This document shows, piece after piece, positions 16,900 through 26,498 of a stretch of 64,000 bases of DNA (its first letter is position 1; each line of letters begins with the position of its first letter). Where the stretch lies: positions 112,343 through 176,342 of the forward strand of contig NZ_QRCT01000013.1 of the NCBI RefSeq assembly GCF_003363435.1, in the 5' to 3' direction. The stretch is from Anaerosacchariphilus polymeriproducens (GTDB taxonomy: Bacteria > Bacillota > Clostridia > Lachnospirales > Lachnospiraceae). The notes beneath the pieces are model-generated. The model did no database searches. It saw only the letters and a list, made by a program, of their open reading frames with translations, and was not told where the DNA came from. The position numbers and the translations under genes are program-made.

Positions 16900-18210
16900 C
16901 TATTTTTCATTGACTCGAATAAACATAATGCTCAAAACAATCGTGATAGCTTCCGTTACAGGTGCTACAAGCCATACACCCGTCATACCAAACAATGTTG
17001 GTAAAGTAAAGATGCATATTAATAATACGACCAACCCTCTGGATAAAGAAATTATTGCAGACTCTTTCGCTTTACCAATCGATGTAAAATAAAAAGAAGT
17101 AATGGTATTGATACCTGAAAACAAAAAGGAGAACATAAAAATTGAAAGACCTGAACGTATTAAAGCTACAACACTTTCACTTCTTACAAAAGCATTGCTA
17201 TACCAATCAGAAGCAATAAATAAAATAATCATGACCACTACCCCTGATAAGAATACAAATATATTTGTAATCTTTCGAATTGTTTTACTTAATTCAAATT
17301 CTTTTGCACCATAGGAAAAACTGATCAAAGGACTTGCTCCTTGACCGAAACCGACAATTACCATGCTAAACAAATATGCGATATATCCTACTATCGTAAA
17401 GGCCGCTACGCCTTCAACACCAACATTTTTCATAATTACCCAGTTATACGCGAACATCGAAATACTCATTGACATCTGACCAATAAATTCTGAGCTTCCG
17501 TTTAATACCGTATCTCGTAATACTTGTTTCGAGAATTGAAATTTTCTTATCTTATAAATACTAGATTTTTTCAGAAAAAACAATATCATACTAAACAGAC
17601 CTATTATAAGTGAAATCAAAGAAGCTAAAGCAATCCCTTTAATTCCAAATCGCAGAATTTTTATAAAGTAATAATCCAAACAAATGTTACTTATTACAGT
17701 TAATATATTGATCAACATAAACAAATGTGGTTTTCCCTCTCCACGAATAAACATACCAAGCGTTGAATTTACAATCATGATAGGATATGCCAATATCATG
17801 ATAGAATAATATTTATCAAAATAAATTCCAACTTGTGCATCTATATTAACAGCTCTGATAATACTTCCCATAAAAATACATATAAATATACTTAATATTA
17901 CTGATACAATTATAGAAGAAATAACAGTTTGATTAAACACATTATTACTTTTCTTTATATCTTGTGCTCCTAATGCAATTCCAGCAATTGCTATACCGCC
18001 AACACCAAACATAATACCGAATCCCAAATAGACATATACTATAGGAAGGCCAAGATTTACTGCTGCAATCCCTTCTTTACCCACATAATTACCTATAAAA
18101 AATCCATCTACAATGGTAATAAGGGAGGTAAGTACCATTGCTATAATAGAGGGAATGGAAAATTGCAGAATCATCTGCACCGTTTTGTTTTTAATATTTT
18201 CTAAGTTCAT
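16900..18210 (-). CDS. MATE-family efflux transporter
   Basis: A 436-residue, 12-helix transporter of the MATE superfamily, which exports organic cations, drugs or metabolites in exchange for Na+ or H+. The first helix region reads FSIPSIIAMVLTSLITIVDGFFIG and the paired half contains GSSEFIGQMSMSISMFAYNWVIM, the usual two-fold repeat. It begins the same-strand series leading into the five binding-type proteins, so co-transcription is possible but no clear promoter or terminator settles this. Substrate unknown. Confidence 0.9.
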   Translation of the reverse strand: MNLENIKNKTVQMILQFSIPSIIAMVLTSLITIVDGFFIGNYVGKEGIAAVNLGLPIVYVYLGFGIMFGVGGIAIAGIALGAQDIKKSNNVFNQTVISSIIVSVILSIFICIFMGSIIRAVNIDAQVGIYFDKYYSIMILAYPIMIVNSTLGMFIRGEGKPHLFMLINILTVISNICLDYYFIKILRFGIKGIALASLISLIIGLFSMILFFLKKSSIYKIRKFQFSKQVLRDTVLNGSSEFIGQMSMSISMFAYNWVIMKNVGVEGVAAFTIVGYIAYLFSMVIVGFGQGASPLISFSYGAKEFELSKTIRKITNIFVFLSGVVVMIILFIASDWYSNAFVRSESVVALIRSGLSIFMFSFLFSGINTITSFYFTSIGKAKESAIISLSRGLVVLLICIFTLPTLFGMTGVWLVAPVTEAITIVLSIMFIRVNEK

Positions 18211-18317
18211 AAAATATAGACTCCTTTCAATCTGAACTAATCATAGTGGCAGTTCTCATTATAGTAAAAAGTCAATTTTAAAACTTCTGAATTCTTGCTC
18301 ATTTTGCAGTACATAAT

Positions 18318-18358
18318 AAAAAGAAATTCCTGACAAATTTCTTGTAAGGAATTTCTTA
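18318..18358 (-). terminator. Terminator of the nusA-infB-ribF operon
   Basis: AAGAAATTCCT / AGGAATTTCTT arms with minus-strand TTTTTAT run after the ribF stop; ends the long translation operon. Confidence 0.7.
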
Positions 18359-18363
18359 CTAAA

Positions 18364-19281
18364 TTAAATTTTATGAAAATTTCTTGCTAATAAAATATCT
18401 TTCTGCATTTGTTCTTTTAACTGATCAACAGAATCAAATTTTTTCTCCATCCTTAGATAACGTAATAATTGTACTTCAATGGTTTCACCGTATATATCCA
18501 TATCATAATCAAAGATATACGTTTCTACTCCTCTTGTTTCGGTTGCTCCTACTGTCGGTTTATATCCTATATTAGTCACAGAACTATATTTTTTACCTCG
18601 TACAATTGTTGCTGAAATGTAGACTCCATTCGGTGGAAGTAATTTTTGTCTGACAGGCAAAAGGTTGGTTGTCGGCATTCCAATCTTTCTGCCAAATTTT
18701 CTGCCCGGAATCACTTCCCCTCTTACTGTAAATGGATACCCTAATAATTGATTCCCTTTTTCAATATTTCCTTTTTGTATTTCTTCTCTAATATAGGTAC
18801 TGCTGATGTCTATTCCATCCAATTGTTCCTTCTCTATGACCTCAACATGATATCCAAAATCAGCTCCTAATTTAACTAATAAATCTGTATCACCTTTTCT
18901 TTGATGTCCGAAACGAAAATCTGGTCCTACTATAAAAAATTTTATATTTAATTTTTCAACAATATCTTTAATAAACTCTTCCGGTTCCATATTCCTTATT
19001 TCCGGAACAAATGGACACTCTATTAGATAATCAATACCTGCTTCTTCTGCAAATATCCGTCTTTCTTCATTTGTTGTTAGCACTTCTTGCACTTGTTCTT
19101 TCATAACGGCTCCAGGAGGGGTATCAAATGTAAATAAAACTGATTTTGCACCTAATACTTTCTTCTCTATCACATGCTTTATTAATTTTTTATGCCCTAA
19201 GTGTAAGCCGTCAAACTTCCCTAGCGTAATAGCGGTAGGTTCTTCTACATGAAAATTAGTTGTCTGAGTAAAGTATTTCAT
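18364..19281 (-). CDS. ribF: Bifunctional riboflavin kinase / FAD synthetase
   Basis: A 305-residue enzyme making FMN and then FAD. The N-terminal adenylyltransferase domain has LGKFDGLHLGHKKLI and the segment VGPDFRFGHQRKGD; the C-terminal riboflavin kinase domain has RGEVIPGRKFGRKIGMPTTNL and TNIGYKPTVGATE. Length is normal. It ends the rimP-nusA-infB-rbfA-truB-ribF gene order typical of Firmicutes. Confidence 0.97.
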   Translation of the reverse strand: MKYFTQTTNFHVEEPTAITLGKFDGLHLGHKKLIKHVIEKKVLGAKSVLFTFDTPPGAVMKEQVQEVLTTNEERRIFAEEAGIDYLIECPFVPEIRNMEPEEFIKDIVEKLNIKFFIVGPDFRFGHQRKGDTDLLVKLGADFGYHVEVIEKEQLDGIDISSTYIREEIQKGNIEKGNQLLGYPFTVRGEVIPGRKFGRKIGMPTTNLLPVRQKLLPPNGVYISATIVRGKKYSSVTNIGYKPTVGATETRGVETYIFDYDMDIYGETIEVQLLRYLRMEKKFDSVDQLKEQMQKDILLARNFHKI

Positions 19282-19314
19282 ACACTCCTCTTCTTCCTTT
19301 TATCTTAAAACATA

Positions 19315-20217
19315 TTATTCCATAAAAATTTTTATTGGTTTATAGTTTTTCTTTTCTGTATTCCATTTATAAATGCCAATAAATTTTCCTCCAACGTCAT
19401 AAATTCGAATCATTGTAGGTAATTCTGTTAGATTTTGTTTTGAAATAAACATGGATTCATGAATTGGATTTCCATTAAGAAGAATCTTATTAAATTTGCT
19501 ATCTACTGTAAATGACGGATAATCCAGAAACATTTCGTCTATCTCTGTCAAAATTGAGGAAATTGCATTAGTTTTGGCTAATTCTTCAATTTGATTCAGA
19601 TTTTTCGCTTCTTGTATTTCAAATCTTCCAACCTGGGTTCGGGTCAATTGATTCATACAACCACCACAACCCAATTGATATCCAATATCATGACATAAGG
19701 TTCTAATATATGTTCCCTTGGAACATTGCACTATCAGCCTTACATAAGGAAAATCTATATTTGTAATTTTTATATGATGAATGATTACTTTTCTTGCTTT
19801 TCTTTCTATTTCTTTACCTTCCCGGGCTAATTCATATAATTTTTTTCCATTCACTTTTATTGCTGAATACATTGGTGGAATTTGTTGATATTCTCCAATA
19901 AAACCCAGAATCACTTCTTTAATTTCATCAGTATCCAATTGTACTGGTTTTTTAGATATGATATTCCCGGTTGTATCTTGAGTATCCGTCACTACCCCGA
20001 GAAGCATTTCTGTTTCATAGGTTTTGTCTTTCTCCGTTAACATATCACAAATCTTAGTTCCTTTTCCCAAACAGATCGGCAATACACCCTGAGCATCCGG
20101 ATCTAATGTTCCTGTGTGACCAATCTTCTTTTGTTTTAAAATTCCTCTAAGTTTTGCAACAACATCATGAGAAGTATAACCCTTTTCTTTATAAACATTA
20201 ATTATTCCATTTATCAC
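19315..20217 (-). CDS. truB: tRNA pseudouridine(55) synthase TruB
   Basis: About 300 residues; forms pseudouridine 55 in the T-loop of tRNAs. Catalytic motif GTLDPDAQGVLP is near residue 37, and the KSVSA-like YSAIKVNGKKLYELAREG and RVxCSKGTYIRTL-type CSKGTYIRTLCHDIG motifs follow. An upstream GTG at 20226 abuts the nrnA stop, but AGGTG precedes the second GTG at 20217, giving the usual start (fM)INGIINVYKEKG. The C-terminus is a little shorter than enzymes with a full PUA domain. Confidence 0.96.
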   Translation of the reverse strand: MINGIINVYKEKGYTSHDVVAKLRGILKQKKIGHTGTLDPDAQGVLPICLGKGTKICDMLTEKDKTYETEMLLGVVTDTQDTTGNIISKKPVQLDTDEIKEVILGFIGEYQQIPPMYSAIKVNGKKLYELAREGKEIERKARKVIIHHIKITNIDFPYVRLIVQCSKGTYIRTLCHDIGYQLGCGGCMNQLTRTQVGRFEIQEAKNLNQIEELAKTNAISSILTEIDEMFLDYPSFTVDSKFNKILLNGNPIHESMFISKQNLTELPTMIRIYDVGGKFIGIYKWNTEKKNYKPIKIFME

Positions 20218-20226
20218 ATGATTCAC

Positions 20227-21177
20227 CTATCGTAACTGTTTTTCTATTTCTTTCAATATTAACGTTTCTATCTCTTTTATTTCGCCTTTAAGACTGCATC
20301 CCGCTGCACGTATATGACCACCGCCTCCCAAAAGCGATGCAATTACTGAAACATCAACAATTTCATTAGAACGCATACTAATTTTAAATTCATTTTTTTC
20401 TGTTTCATAAATTAGAACAGCAACATCCACATCTTTCGTTACTCTAAGTTGACTTACGATTCCTTCTAAATGTCTTGTAGCAACCTGATACTTTTCCAAA
20501 TCTTCCTGCATCAGCACACTCAAAATACATTTTTCATCGAGAAAAAGTCTGCTGTCTAATAAAGCTTTTCCTAAGATCTGATTTTGATTAAATGTCTTTT
20601 TATAAAAAGTATCATCTATTATTTTGGTAAAATTTATTCCTTTATCCATCAACATTCCAGCAACATTCATAGTTTTGGATGAAGTTGAGCTATATTGAAA
20701 CACACCTGTATCATGAACGATTCCTGTATAGATACATTCTGCAATTTCTTTAGAAATTTTATCTTTTTCTATTAAATCAAAAACTAATTCCGATGTTGAA
20801 CTTGCTTTCGGAAAAATATAATTTTCATCAGCAAAGTGCTTATTACTGATATGATGATCAATACATATTGTTTTATGGGCTGTTTCAAAATATTTTTCTG
20901 CAATTCCTAAACGTTCACTATCACCACAATCAAGCGCAATAAATAAATCATATACCATATCCATATCATATGTATTATTTATTTTTTCTGCATTCTTTAG
21001 AAACTTAAAAAGATTTGGAATCGGTTCTAAATAAATATCTACTTTTATATCGGTCCAATTATCGATAATATAATTATACATCGCAAGACAGGAGCCGACA
21101 CAATCCCCATCCGGGCGAATGTGTCCTCCGATTGCAATAGATTTAACACCCACTAATTGGGATGCAATATTATTCAT
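20227..21177 (-). CDS. nrnA: DHH/DHHA1 bifunctional oligoribonuclease / pAp phosphatase (NrnA-like)
   Basis: A 316-residue phosphoesterase that degrades nanoRNAs and 3'-phosphoadenosine 5'-phosphate. DHH motifs: IGGHIRPDGDCVGS, FIALDCGDSERLG, TICIDHHISN and the metal motif GIVHDTGVFQYS; the DHHA1 domain ends with GGGGHIRAAGC. Start at ATG 21177 overlaps the rbfA stop by eight bases and has an AGAGGATG site; the longer frame from 21222 is less likely. Confidence 0.94.
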   Translation of the reverse strand: MNNIASQLVGVKSIAIGGHIRPDGDCVGSCLAMYNYIIDNWTDIKVDIYLEPIPNLFKFLKNAEKINNTYDMDMVYDLFIALDCGDSERLGIAEKYFETAHKTICIDHHISNKHFADENYIFPKASSTSELVFDLIEKDKISKEIAECIYTGIVHDTGVFQYSSTSSKTMNVAGMLMDKGINFTKIIDDTFYKKTFNQNQILGKALLDSRLFLDEKCILSVLMQEDLEKYQVATRHLEGIVSQLRVTKDVDVAVLIYETEKNEFKISMRSNEIVDVSVIASLLGGGGHIRAAGCSLKGEIKEIETLILKEIEKQLR

Positions 21178-21553
21178 TATAATCATCCTCTGCTTTACTG
21201 TCTTTCTGATTGATATCGGCAATTATTTTAGACATATTTACACCATATTCTATCGACTGATCCAAAACAAATTTTATTTCTGGCGTGTTCCTAAGATTAA
21301 TTGCCTTTGCTAATTTTGTTCGAATATAACCTTCTGCACTTCTTAAACCTTTTATGGTATCTTCTTGAGATTTTTCATCACCAAGCACACTAATATATGC
21401 TTTACACATTTTTAAATCCGGACTCACTTCTACTGCTACAATTGATGTCATAGGATTAATTCTTGGATCTTTAATTTCTCCACGAATTATATTACTAAGC
21501 TCTCTTTGAACTTCCCCATTCACCCGTGTATTTTTAATGCTGTTTTTTCTCAT
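21170..21553 (-). CDS. rbfA: Ribosome-binding factor A
   Basis: A 127-residue KH-fold protein that helps mature the 5' end of 16S rRNA in the 30S subunit. Recognised by REIKDPRI-like GEIKDPRINPMTSIVAVEVSPDL and the AxxxxGYIRxxL-type SAEGYIRTKLAKAINLRNTPEIKF. It sits between infB and nrnA, the normal operon position, and overlaps the nrnA start. Confidence 0.96.
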   Translation of the reverse strand: MRKNSIKNTRVNGEVQRELSNIIRGEIKDPRINPMTSIVAVEVSPDLKMCKAYISVLGDEKSQEDTIKGLRSAEGYIRTKLAKAINLRNTPEIKFVLDQSIEYGVNMSKIIADINQKDSKAEDDYNE

Positions 21554-21563
21554 AGTCTCACCT

Positions 21564-24107
21564 CTATCTTTCTACTTCTACCATAGTAAAGGCTTCCACC
21601 AAATCTCCTTCTTTTACATCATCAAAATCTTCGAATACCAAACCACATTCATATCCGGCTTTTACTTCTTTTACATCATCCTTAAATCTTTTCAATGATG
21701 CTAATTTTCCTTCGTAAATCACCTCATTTTCACGGGTAATTCTTATAAGGCAGCCCCTTTGGAAAAGACCATCTAACACATAGGAACCTGCAATATTTCC
21801 AACACCCGAAGACTTGAAAATCTGCCTGATTTCAGCGTGACCGATTACTTTTTCTTCAAAGATTGGATCAAGCATTCCTTTCATCGCTGCTTCTACATCT
21901 TCGATTGCATTGTAAATAACTTTATATAATCTTAAATCTACTCCTTCACGATCTGCTGTTATTTTGGCTGTTGGATCCGGCCGGACATTAAATCCAATAA
22001 TAATGGCATTGGAAGTACATGCTAATATAACATCTGATTCATTGATGGCACCAACACCTCCATGGACAATTTTAACAACAACCTCTTCATTTGAAAGTCT
22101 AAGAAGGCTTTGTTTTACAGCTTCTACAGAACCTTGTACATCTGCTTTCACAATGATACCAAGCTCTTTTACATTTCCTGCTTTAATTTGTGTAAATAAA
22201 TCATCCAAGGACATCTTTGCCTTTGTATCGTCTAGTAATTTTTCTTTATTCTGTGATATAAATGTTTCTGCAAACGATCTGGCTTCTTTTTCACTATCTA
22301 CACTGACAAAAATTTCGCCGGCATTTGGAACATCACTTAACCCTAAAATTTCGACAGGTGTAGACGGGCCTGCTTCTTTCACTCTCTTACCTTTGTCATC
22401 CATCATGGCTCTTACTTTACCATAGCAGGAACCAGCTGCAATTGGCTGACCTATTTTTAGAGTACCTTTTTGAACAAGCACTGTAGCAACAGGACCTTTT
22501 CCTTTATCAAGCTGTGCTTCTACTACAAGTCCCCTTGCCATTCTCTTTGGATTCGCTTTCAATTCACAAACTTCTGCAGTTAATAAAATCATTTCTAATA
22601 ATTGTTCAATACCTTCTTGCGTATGAGCTGATACCGGTACAAAAATCGTACTTCCGCCCCAATCTTCCGGAATCAGTTCATATTCTGAAAGTTCTTGTTT
22701 TACTCTTTCAATATTGGCACTTGGCTTATCAATCTTATTAATTGCAACTATTATTTCAATACCTGCAGCTTTTGCATGATTAATTGCTTCAACAGTCTGA
22801 GGCATAACGCCATCATCTGCCGCTACTACTAAAATAGCAATATCCGTTGCATTTGCACCACGCATTCTCATTGCAGTAAACGCTTCATGACCAGGTGTAT
22901 CTAAAAACGTAATTTTTTGTCCTTGAGATTTTACAACATAAGCACCTATATGTTGTGTAATTCCACCAGATTCTCTATCTGTCACATGAGTATTTCGAAT
23001 GGCATCAAGTAAGGAAGTCTTTCCATGATCAACATGCCCCATAACACAAACTACAGGCGGTCGCTGAACCATTACGCTTTCATCTTCATCTTCTTCTTTT
23101 AAAAGCTCTTCTATCACATCTACCTTTTCTTCTAATTCTGCAATAAAATTAAATTCTAATGCAATTTCTTCTGCCATCTCAAAATCAATCTCTTGATTTA
23201 CTGTAACCATTTTTCCTTCTAGAAATAATTTCTTTACAATTGCAGACGGTTGGATTTTCATTTTATCTGCCAATTCTTTAATTGTTAATGAATCCGGTAT
23301 AATTATAGTTTTAATTGTCTCTTCTACTACTGGAACTGATTGTGATACGACTTGTTCGTTTTGTTGTTTTTTACCTTGATCTTTTTTATTATTAAAACGA
23401 TTATTCCCATGATTTGTTCTGTTCGCACCTTGATTTTGTTTGTTACCATTGCTATTTTTTTGATGCAACTTACTATTGCCTTTGGAGTTATCCTGGCCAT
23501 TTCTACGATTATCATTCGAATTCGCCTGATTTATTTTGTTTCCCTGACTTGCATTGTTGCTAGTATTTCTATTGTTATTGCTATTAATATTTCTGTTATT
23601 ATTGTTATTATTATTACTATTTCTATTATTATTACTATTTCTATTATTATTACTATTATTACTATTATTTCTATTATTATTACTGTTATTATGATTATGA
23701 TTACGATTTGTATTATGATTTACATGATTCTCTGATTTAGATTCCGTTGTTTTCACTGTCGTTTTCTCACTCATATTTTTCCTAACTTCATTTGTATTTT
23801 TATTACCAAGATTATTCGTCTGCTTGTGTCGGTTGTTATTTTGATTTGAATTTGATTTATTCACTCTGCTGTTTTGAGGATGATAAACTTGTGATATATT
23901 AGACTTCTTTTTCGTTTGGTTGTTTTCCTTATTTTTATTTTCAACCTCTTTATTTAAAAAACGATTACGAACCAATTGCACATGTTCATTTTCCAATGCA
24001 CTCATGTGACTTTTAACTTCTATATTATTTTTAATTAAAAATTCAATAATTTCTTTATTTGATTTGTCAATTTCTTTTGCTAATTCATGTACTCTCATTT
24101 TTGACAT
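21564..24107 (-). CDS. infB: Translation initiation factor IF-2 with Asn-rich N-terminal linker
   Basis: An 847-residue GTPase that delivers fMet-tRNA to the 30S subunit. It has an N-terminal IF2N domain ([21 protein letters not shown]), a long low-complexity linker at about residues 90-260 made almost wholly of Asn with Arg/Ser/His/Gln, then a second IF2N domain, the G domain ([17 protein letters not shown] near residue 360; [20 protein letters not shown]) and C1/C2 domains ([21 protein letters not shown]). Start at ATG 24107 with GGAGGT six bases before it; the frame extends back to 24128 over that ribosome site. Confidence 0.98.
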   Translation of the reverse strand: MSKMRVHELAKEIDKSNKEIIEFLIKNNIEVKSHMSALENEHVQLVRNRFLNKEVENKNKENNQTKKKSNISQVYHPQNSRVNKSNSNQNNNRHKQTNNLGNKNTNEVRKNMSEKTTVKTTESKSENHVNHNTNRNHNHNNSNNNRNNSNNSNNNRNSNNNRNSNNNNNNNRNINSNNNRNTSNNASQGNKINQANSNDNRRNGQDNSKGNSKLHQKNSNGNKQNQGANRTNHGNNRFNNKKDQGKKQQNEQVVSQSVPVVEETIKTIIIPDSLTIKELADKMKIQPSAIVKKLFLEGKMVTVNQEIDFEMAEEIALEFNFIAELEEKVDVIEELLKEEDEDESVMVQRPPVVCVMGHVDHGKTSLLDAIRNTHVTDRESGGITQHIGAYVVKSQGQKITFLDTPGHEAFTAMRMRGANATDIAILVVAADDGVMPQTVEAINHAKAAGIEIIVAINKIDKPSANIERVKQELSEYELIPEDWGGSTIFVPVSAHTQEGIEQLLEMILLTAEVCELKANPKRMARGLVVEAQLDKGKGPVATVLVQKGTLKIGQPIAAGSCYGKVRAMMDDKGKRVKEAGPSTPVEILGLSDVPNAGEIFVSVDSEKEARSFAETFISQNKEKLLDDTKAKMSLDDLFTQIKAGNVKELGIIVKADVQGSVEAVKQSLLRLSNEEVVVKIVHGGVGAINESDVILACTSNAIIIGFNVRPDPTAKITADREGVDLRLYKVIYNAIEDVEAAMKGMLDPIFEEKVIGHAEIRQIFKSSGVGNIAGSYVLDGLFQRGCLIRITRENEVIYEGKLASLKRFKDDVKEVKAGYECGLVFEDFDDVKEGDLVEAFTMVEVER

Positions 24108-24124
24108 ATTTCTACCTCCGTTAT

Positions 24125-24439
24125 TCAATTGTTTGTCTGCATTAACTGTTTCGCAATGGATTTTGCAAATCCAGGATCTAAAATCGCCAAAGATGCACGA
24201 AATTCTTGCCCCATAGCGTGCCCCAATTCCTCCTTTAAACCGTATTCATATATTGGTACTTGATAAAAAGTACACATATTATGAAATTTTTTTTTCGTAT
24301 TCTTAGACGCATCATCTGCAACAATCACTAATGTTGCACTTCCTTCTTTTACTGCTTTTTCTGTCATAAATTCCCCACTTACAAGATTTCTGGAACGTCT
24401 GGCTAATCCAATTAAAGAAAATATCTTATTCTGACTCAA
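24125..24439 (-). CDS. ylxQ: YlxQ, L7Ae/L30e-family RNA-binding protein
   Basis: A 104-residue kink-turn-binding-fold protein found between ylxR and infB in Firmicutes. Signature [15 protein letters not shown] and [18 protein letters not shown]. The start is a TTG overlapping the ylxR stop by 14 bases, with GGAGATG upstream. Role is uncertain; RNA binding is expected. Confidence 0.88.
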   Translation of the reverse strand: MSQNKIFSLIGLARRSRNLVSGEFMTEKAVKEGSATLVIVADDASKNTKKKFHNMCTFYQVPIYEYGLKEELGHAMGQEFRASLAILDPGFAKSIAKQLMQTNN

Positions 24440-24704
24440 GTAATTTCATCTCCTTTTCTAACGTTTCATAAATTTCTCTGGGAATTGATGTTTTTAATGA
24501 TCTTTCCAGTCCTTTACTTTTATATGCTTTTTCTAAACATTCTTTCGATTTACATATATAAGCACCACGACCATTTTTTCTGCCGGTGGTATCTATCGTA
24601 AGTTCATTCTCAGCTGTTTTTAATACTCTTATCATTTCTTTTTTGTTCTTCATTTCCATACATCCTACACATTGACGCATAGGAACTTTTTTTACACTGC
24701 CCAA
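24426..24704 (-). CDS. ylxR: YlxR-family RNA-binding protein
   Basis: A 92-residue DUF448 protein located between nusA and ylxQ as in most Firmicutes. Motifs PMRQCVGCMEMKNKKEMIRV and GRGAYICKSKECLEKAY define the family. It contains Cys pairs that may stabilise the fold. Proteins of this family have been linked to transcription regulation and to RNA binding; the exact job here is open. Confidence 0.92.
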   Translation of the reverse strand: MGSVKKVPMRQCVGCMEMKNKKEMIRVLKTAENELTIDTTGRKNGRGAYICKSKECLEKAYKSKGLERSLKTSIPREIYETLEKEMKLLESE

Positions 24705-24715
24705 AGAATCACTTC

Positions 24716-25813
24716 CTATTCAATTACTTCTTCTTCATCTTCAAATGAAATTTCTTCATTATAAAAATCTTCTAACTCTGCTGCTTGTGTTTCACTCTTT
24801 ATGTCTATTTTGAAACCTGTAAGTCTTGCTGCCAATCTTGCGTTCTGTCCTTCTTTACCGATAGCTAGAGATAATTGATAATCCGGTACAACGACTTTCG
24901 CTGTTTTCGCTTCTGCATCAGCAATCACAGACACGACTTTTGCAGGACTTAATGCATTCTCAATCAGAATAGCAGGATTTTCACTCCAATTAATAATATC
25001 AATTTTCTCTCCACGCAATTCATTAACAATTGCATTGACTCTAGCTCCATTCATACCTACACAAGCACCTACAGGATCTACATCCGGATTATTGGACCAT
25101 ACACCAATCTTTGTTCTGGAACCTGCTTCTCTTGAGATACTTTTAATTTCAACTGTTCCATCCTTAACTTCTGTTACTTCCGCTTCAAATAAACGTTTCA
25201 CCAATTCAGGATGTGTTCTGGAAACTAAAACTTTAGGTCCTCTTGGTGTATCTTTCACCTCTAAAACATATAATTTAATTCTTTCTGTAGGCTTAAATAC
25301 CTCACCTTTTACTTGTTCCTTTTCTGTTAATATGGCATCTACTTTTCCTAAATTAATGCTGATATTTCCTTTCACATATCGTTGAACAATACCGGTCACT
25401 ACATCTTTTTCTTTTCCATAATATTGATCAAATAATACTTTACGTTCTTCTTCACGGATTTTTTGTAAAATTACATTTTTAGCATTTTGGGTTGCAATTC
25501 TTCCAAATTCTTTGGATTTGATTTCTACATTTACAATATCGCCTGGTTCATATTTTGTATCTTTTAATTTCGCGTCTATCAAACTGATTTCTAATACCGG
25601 ATCAGCAACTGTCTCAACTACAGTCTTTTCCGCATAAACATGAAATTCACATGTGTGTTTATCAATTACAACTTTTATATTATCTGATTTTCCAAAATGG
25701 TTTTTGCATGCAGTAATTAAAGAATTTTCAATTGCTTCTAATAAAGTCTCTTTACTGATATCTTTTTCCTTTTCGAGTATATTTAACGCTTCTAATAATT
25801 CATTACTATTCAT
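24716..25813 (-). CDS. nusA: Transcription termination/antitermination factor NusA
   Basis: A 365-residue RNA polymerase-bound factor controlling pausing, termination and antitermination. N-terminal domain ([19 protein letters not shown]), S1 domain ([23 protein letters not shown]), and two KH domains ([49 protein letters not shown]) are present. It lacks the acidic C-terminal repeats of E. coli, normal for Firmicutes, and ends in an acidic tail. Confidence 0.97.
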   Translation of the reverse strand: MNSNELLEALNILEKEKDISKETLLEAIENSLITACKNHFGKSDNIKVVIDKHTCEFHVYAEKTVVETVADPVLEISLIDAKLKDTKYEPGDIVNVEIKSKEFGRIATQNAKNVILQKIREEERKVLFDQYYGKEKDVVTGIVQRYVKGNISINLGKVDAILTEKEQVKGEVFKPTERIKLYVLEVKDTPRGPKVLVSRTHPELVKRLFEAEVTEVKDGTVEIKSISREAGSRTKIGVWSNNPDVDPVGACVGMNGARVNAIVNELRGEKIDIINWSENPAILIENALSPAKVVSVIADAEAKTAKVVVPDYQLSLAIGKEGQNARLAARLTGFKIDIKSETQAAELEDFYNEEISFEDEEEVIE

Positions 25814-25844
25814 TTTTTATTATCCTCCTATATTTGTAAATACG

Positions 25845-26312
25845 TTAAAAATCAAAAGCCAATCGAATTAGTGCAATATCGGTTCTTGCAATAATCATTT
25901 CTGTTTTATCTTCAAATTCTAAAGTAACACTATGTTCATCATATGCTTTTAAATATCCTTCAAACTCTTTTTGTTTGTTAATTGGACGGTACGTCCTGAC
26001 TTCAACTAATTCTCCAATACTTCTTGCAAAATCTTTCTCTTTCTTAAGCGGTCTTCCAAGCCCCGGTGAACTTACTTCAAAAATATAGGAATCTTCTATA
26101 TAATCCTCTTTATCTAATATTTCTCCCATGGCTCTACTGACGATTTCACAATCATCTACTGTTATTCCACCTTCTTTATCAATATAAGCACGTAGATACC
26201 AACTACTACCTTCTTTGACATATTCAACATCTACTAATTCAAAATTATATTGTTCAATTATTGGAATCAGTAATTCTTCTGTTTTACGTTCGTACTCTTC
26301 TCTTTTTGACAT
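25845..26312 (-). CDS. rimP: Ribosome maturation factor RimP
   Basis: A 155-residue 30S assembly factor. Family motifs are ELVDVEYVKEGSSWYLRAYID, DDCEIVSRAMGEILD and FEVSSPGLGRPL. First gene of the nusA-infB operon. A frame from TTG at 26336 covers the GAAGGTG ribosome site, so the ATG at 26312 is chosen. Confidence 0.96.
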   Translation of the reverse strand: MSKREEYERKTEELLIPIIEQYNFELVDVEYVKEGSSWYLRAYIDKEGGITVDDCEIVSRAMGEILDKEDYIEDSYIFEVSSPGLGRPLKKEKDFARSIGELVEVRTYRPINKQKEFEGYLKAYDEHSVTLEFEDKTEMIIARTDIALIRLAFDF

Positions 26313-26384
26313 CTCTACACCTTCTTTCCTTTTCAATTAGTTCATTTATAGGTTCATTAAATATCATAATTTATAATCAATAAA

Positions 26385-26410
26385 TAAGAGTGGACTCACG
26401 TCCACTCTTA
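26385..26410 (-). terminator. Hairpin in rimP leader (trk terminator or attenuator)
   Basis: Perfect stem TAAGAGTGGAC / GTCCACTCTTA with a four-base loop, followed on the minus strand by TTTATT. It lies downstream of the K+ transporter gene but also downstream of a sigma-A promoter at 26435-26463, so every rimP-operon transcript from that promoter would carry it. Confidence 0.6.
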
Positions 26411-26434
26411 CGTTTATACCGTATCATCTTATCT

Positions 26435-26463
26435 ATCATAACACTTATCGAGTTCGTTGACAA
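26435..26463 (-). promoter_or_regulatory. Sigma-A promoter of the rimP-nusA-infB operon
   Basis: Minus strand TTGTCA (26463-26458), 17-base spacer, TATGAT (26440-26435). The predicted start is about 115 bases before rimP and upstream of the hairpin at 26385-26410. Confidence 0.6.
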
Positions 26464-26498
26464 GGCGTTTCTTTGACTTTTCTAAAATAATACAAATT

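Noticed and set aside
23560..23700. Short spaced repeats that look like an array
   Set aside because: They are degenerate Asn/Ser/Arg codons inside infB in frame, with no constant repeat or spacer length, so not a CRISPR array. No CRISPR or cas gene was seen anywhere.
23352..23735. Plus-strand open frame rich in Ile/Thr/Val opposite infB
   Set aside because: It is the reverse-complement shadow of the Asn-rich infB linker; no ribosome site and biased composition are explained by AAT/ATT repeats.
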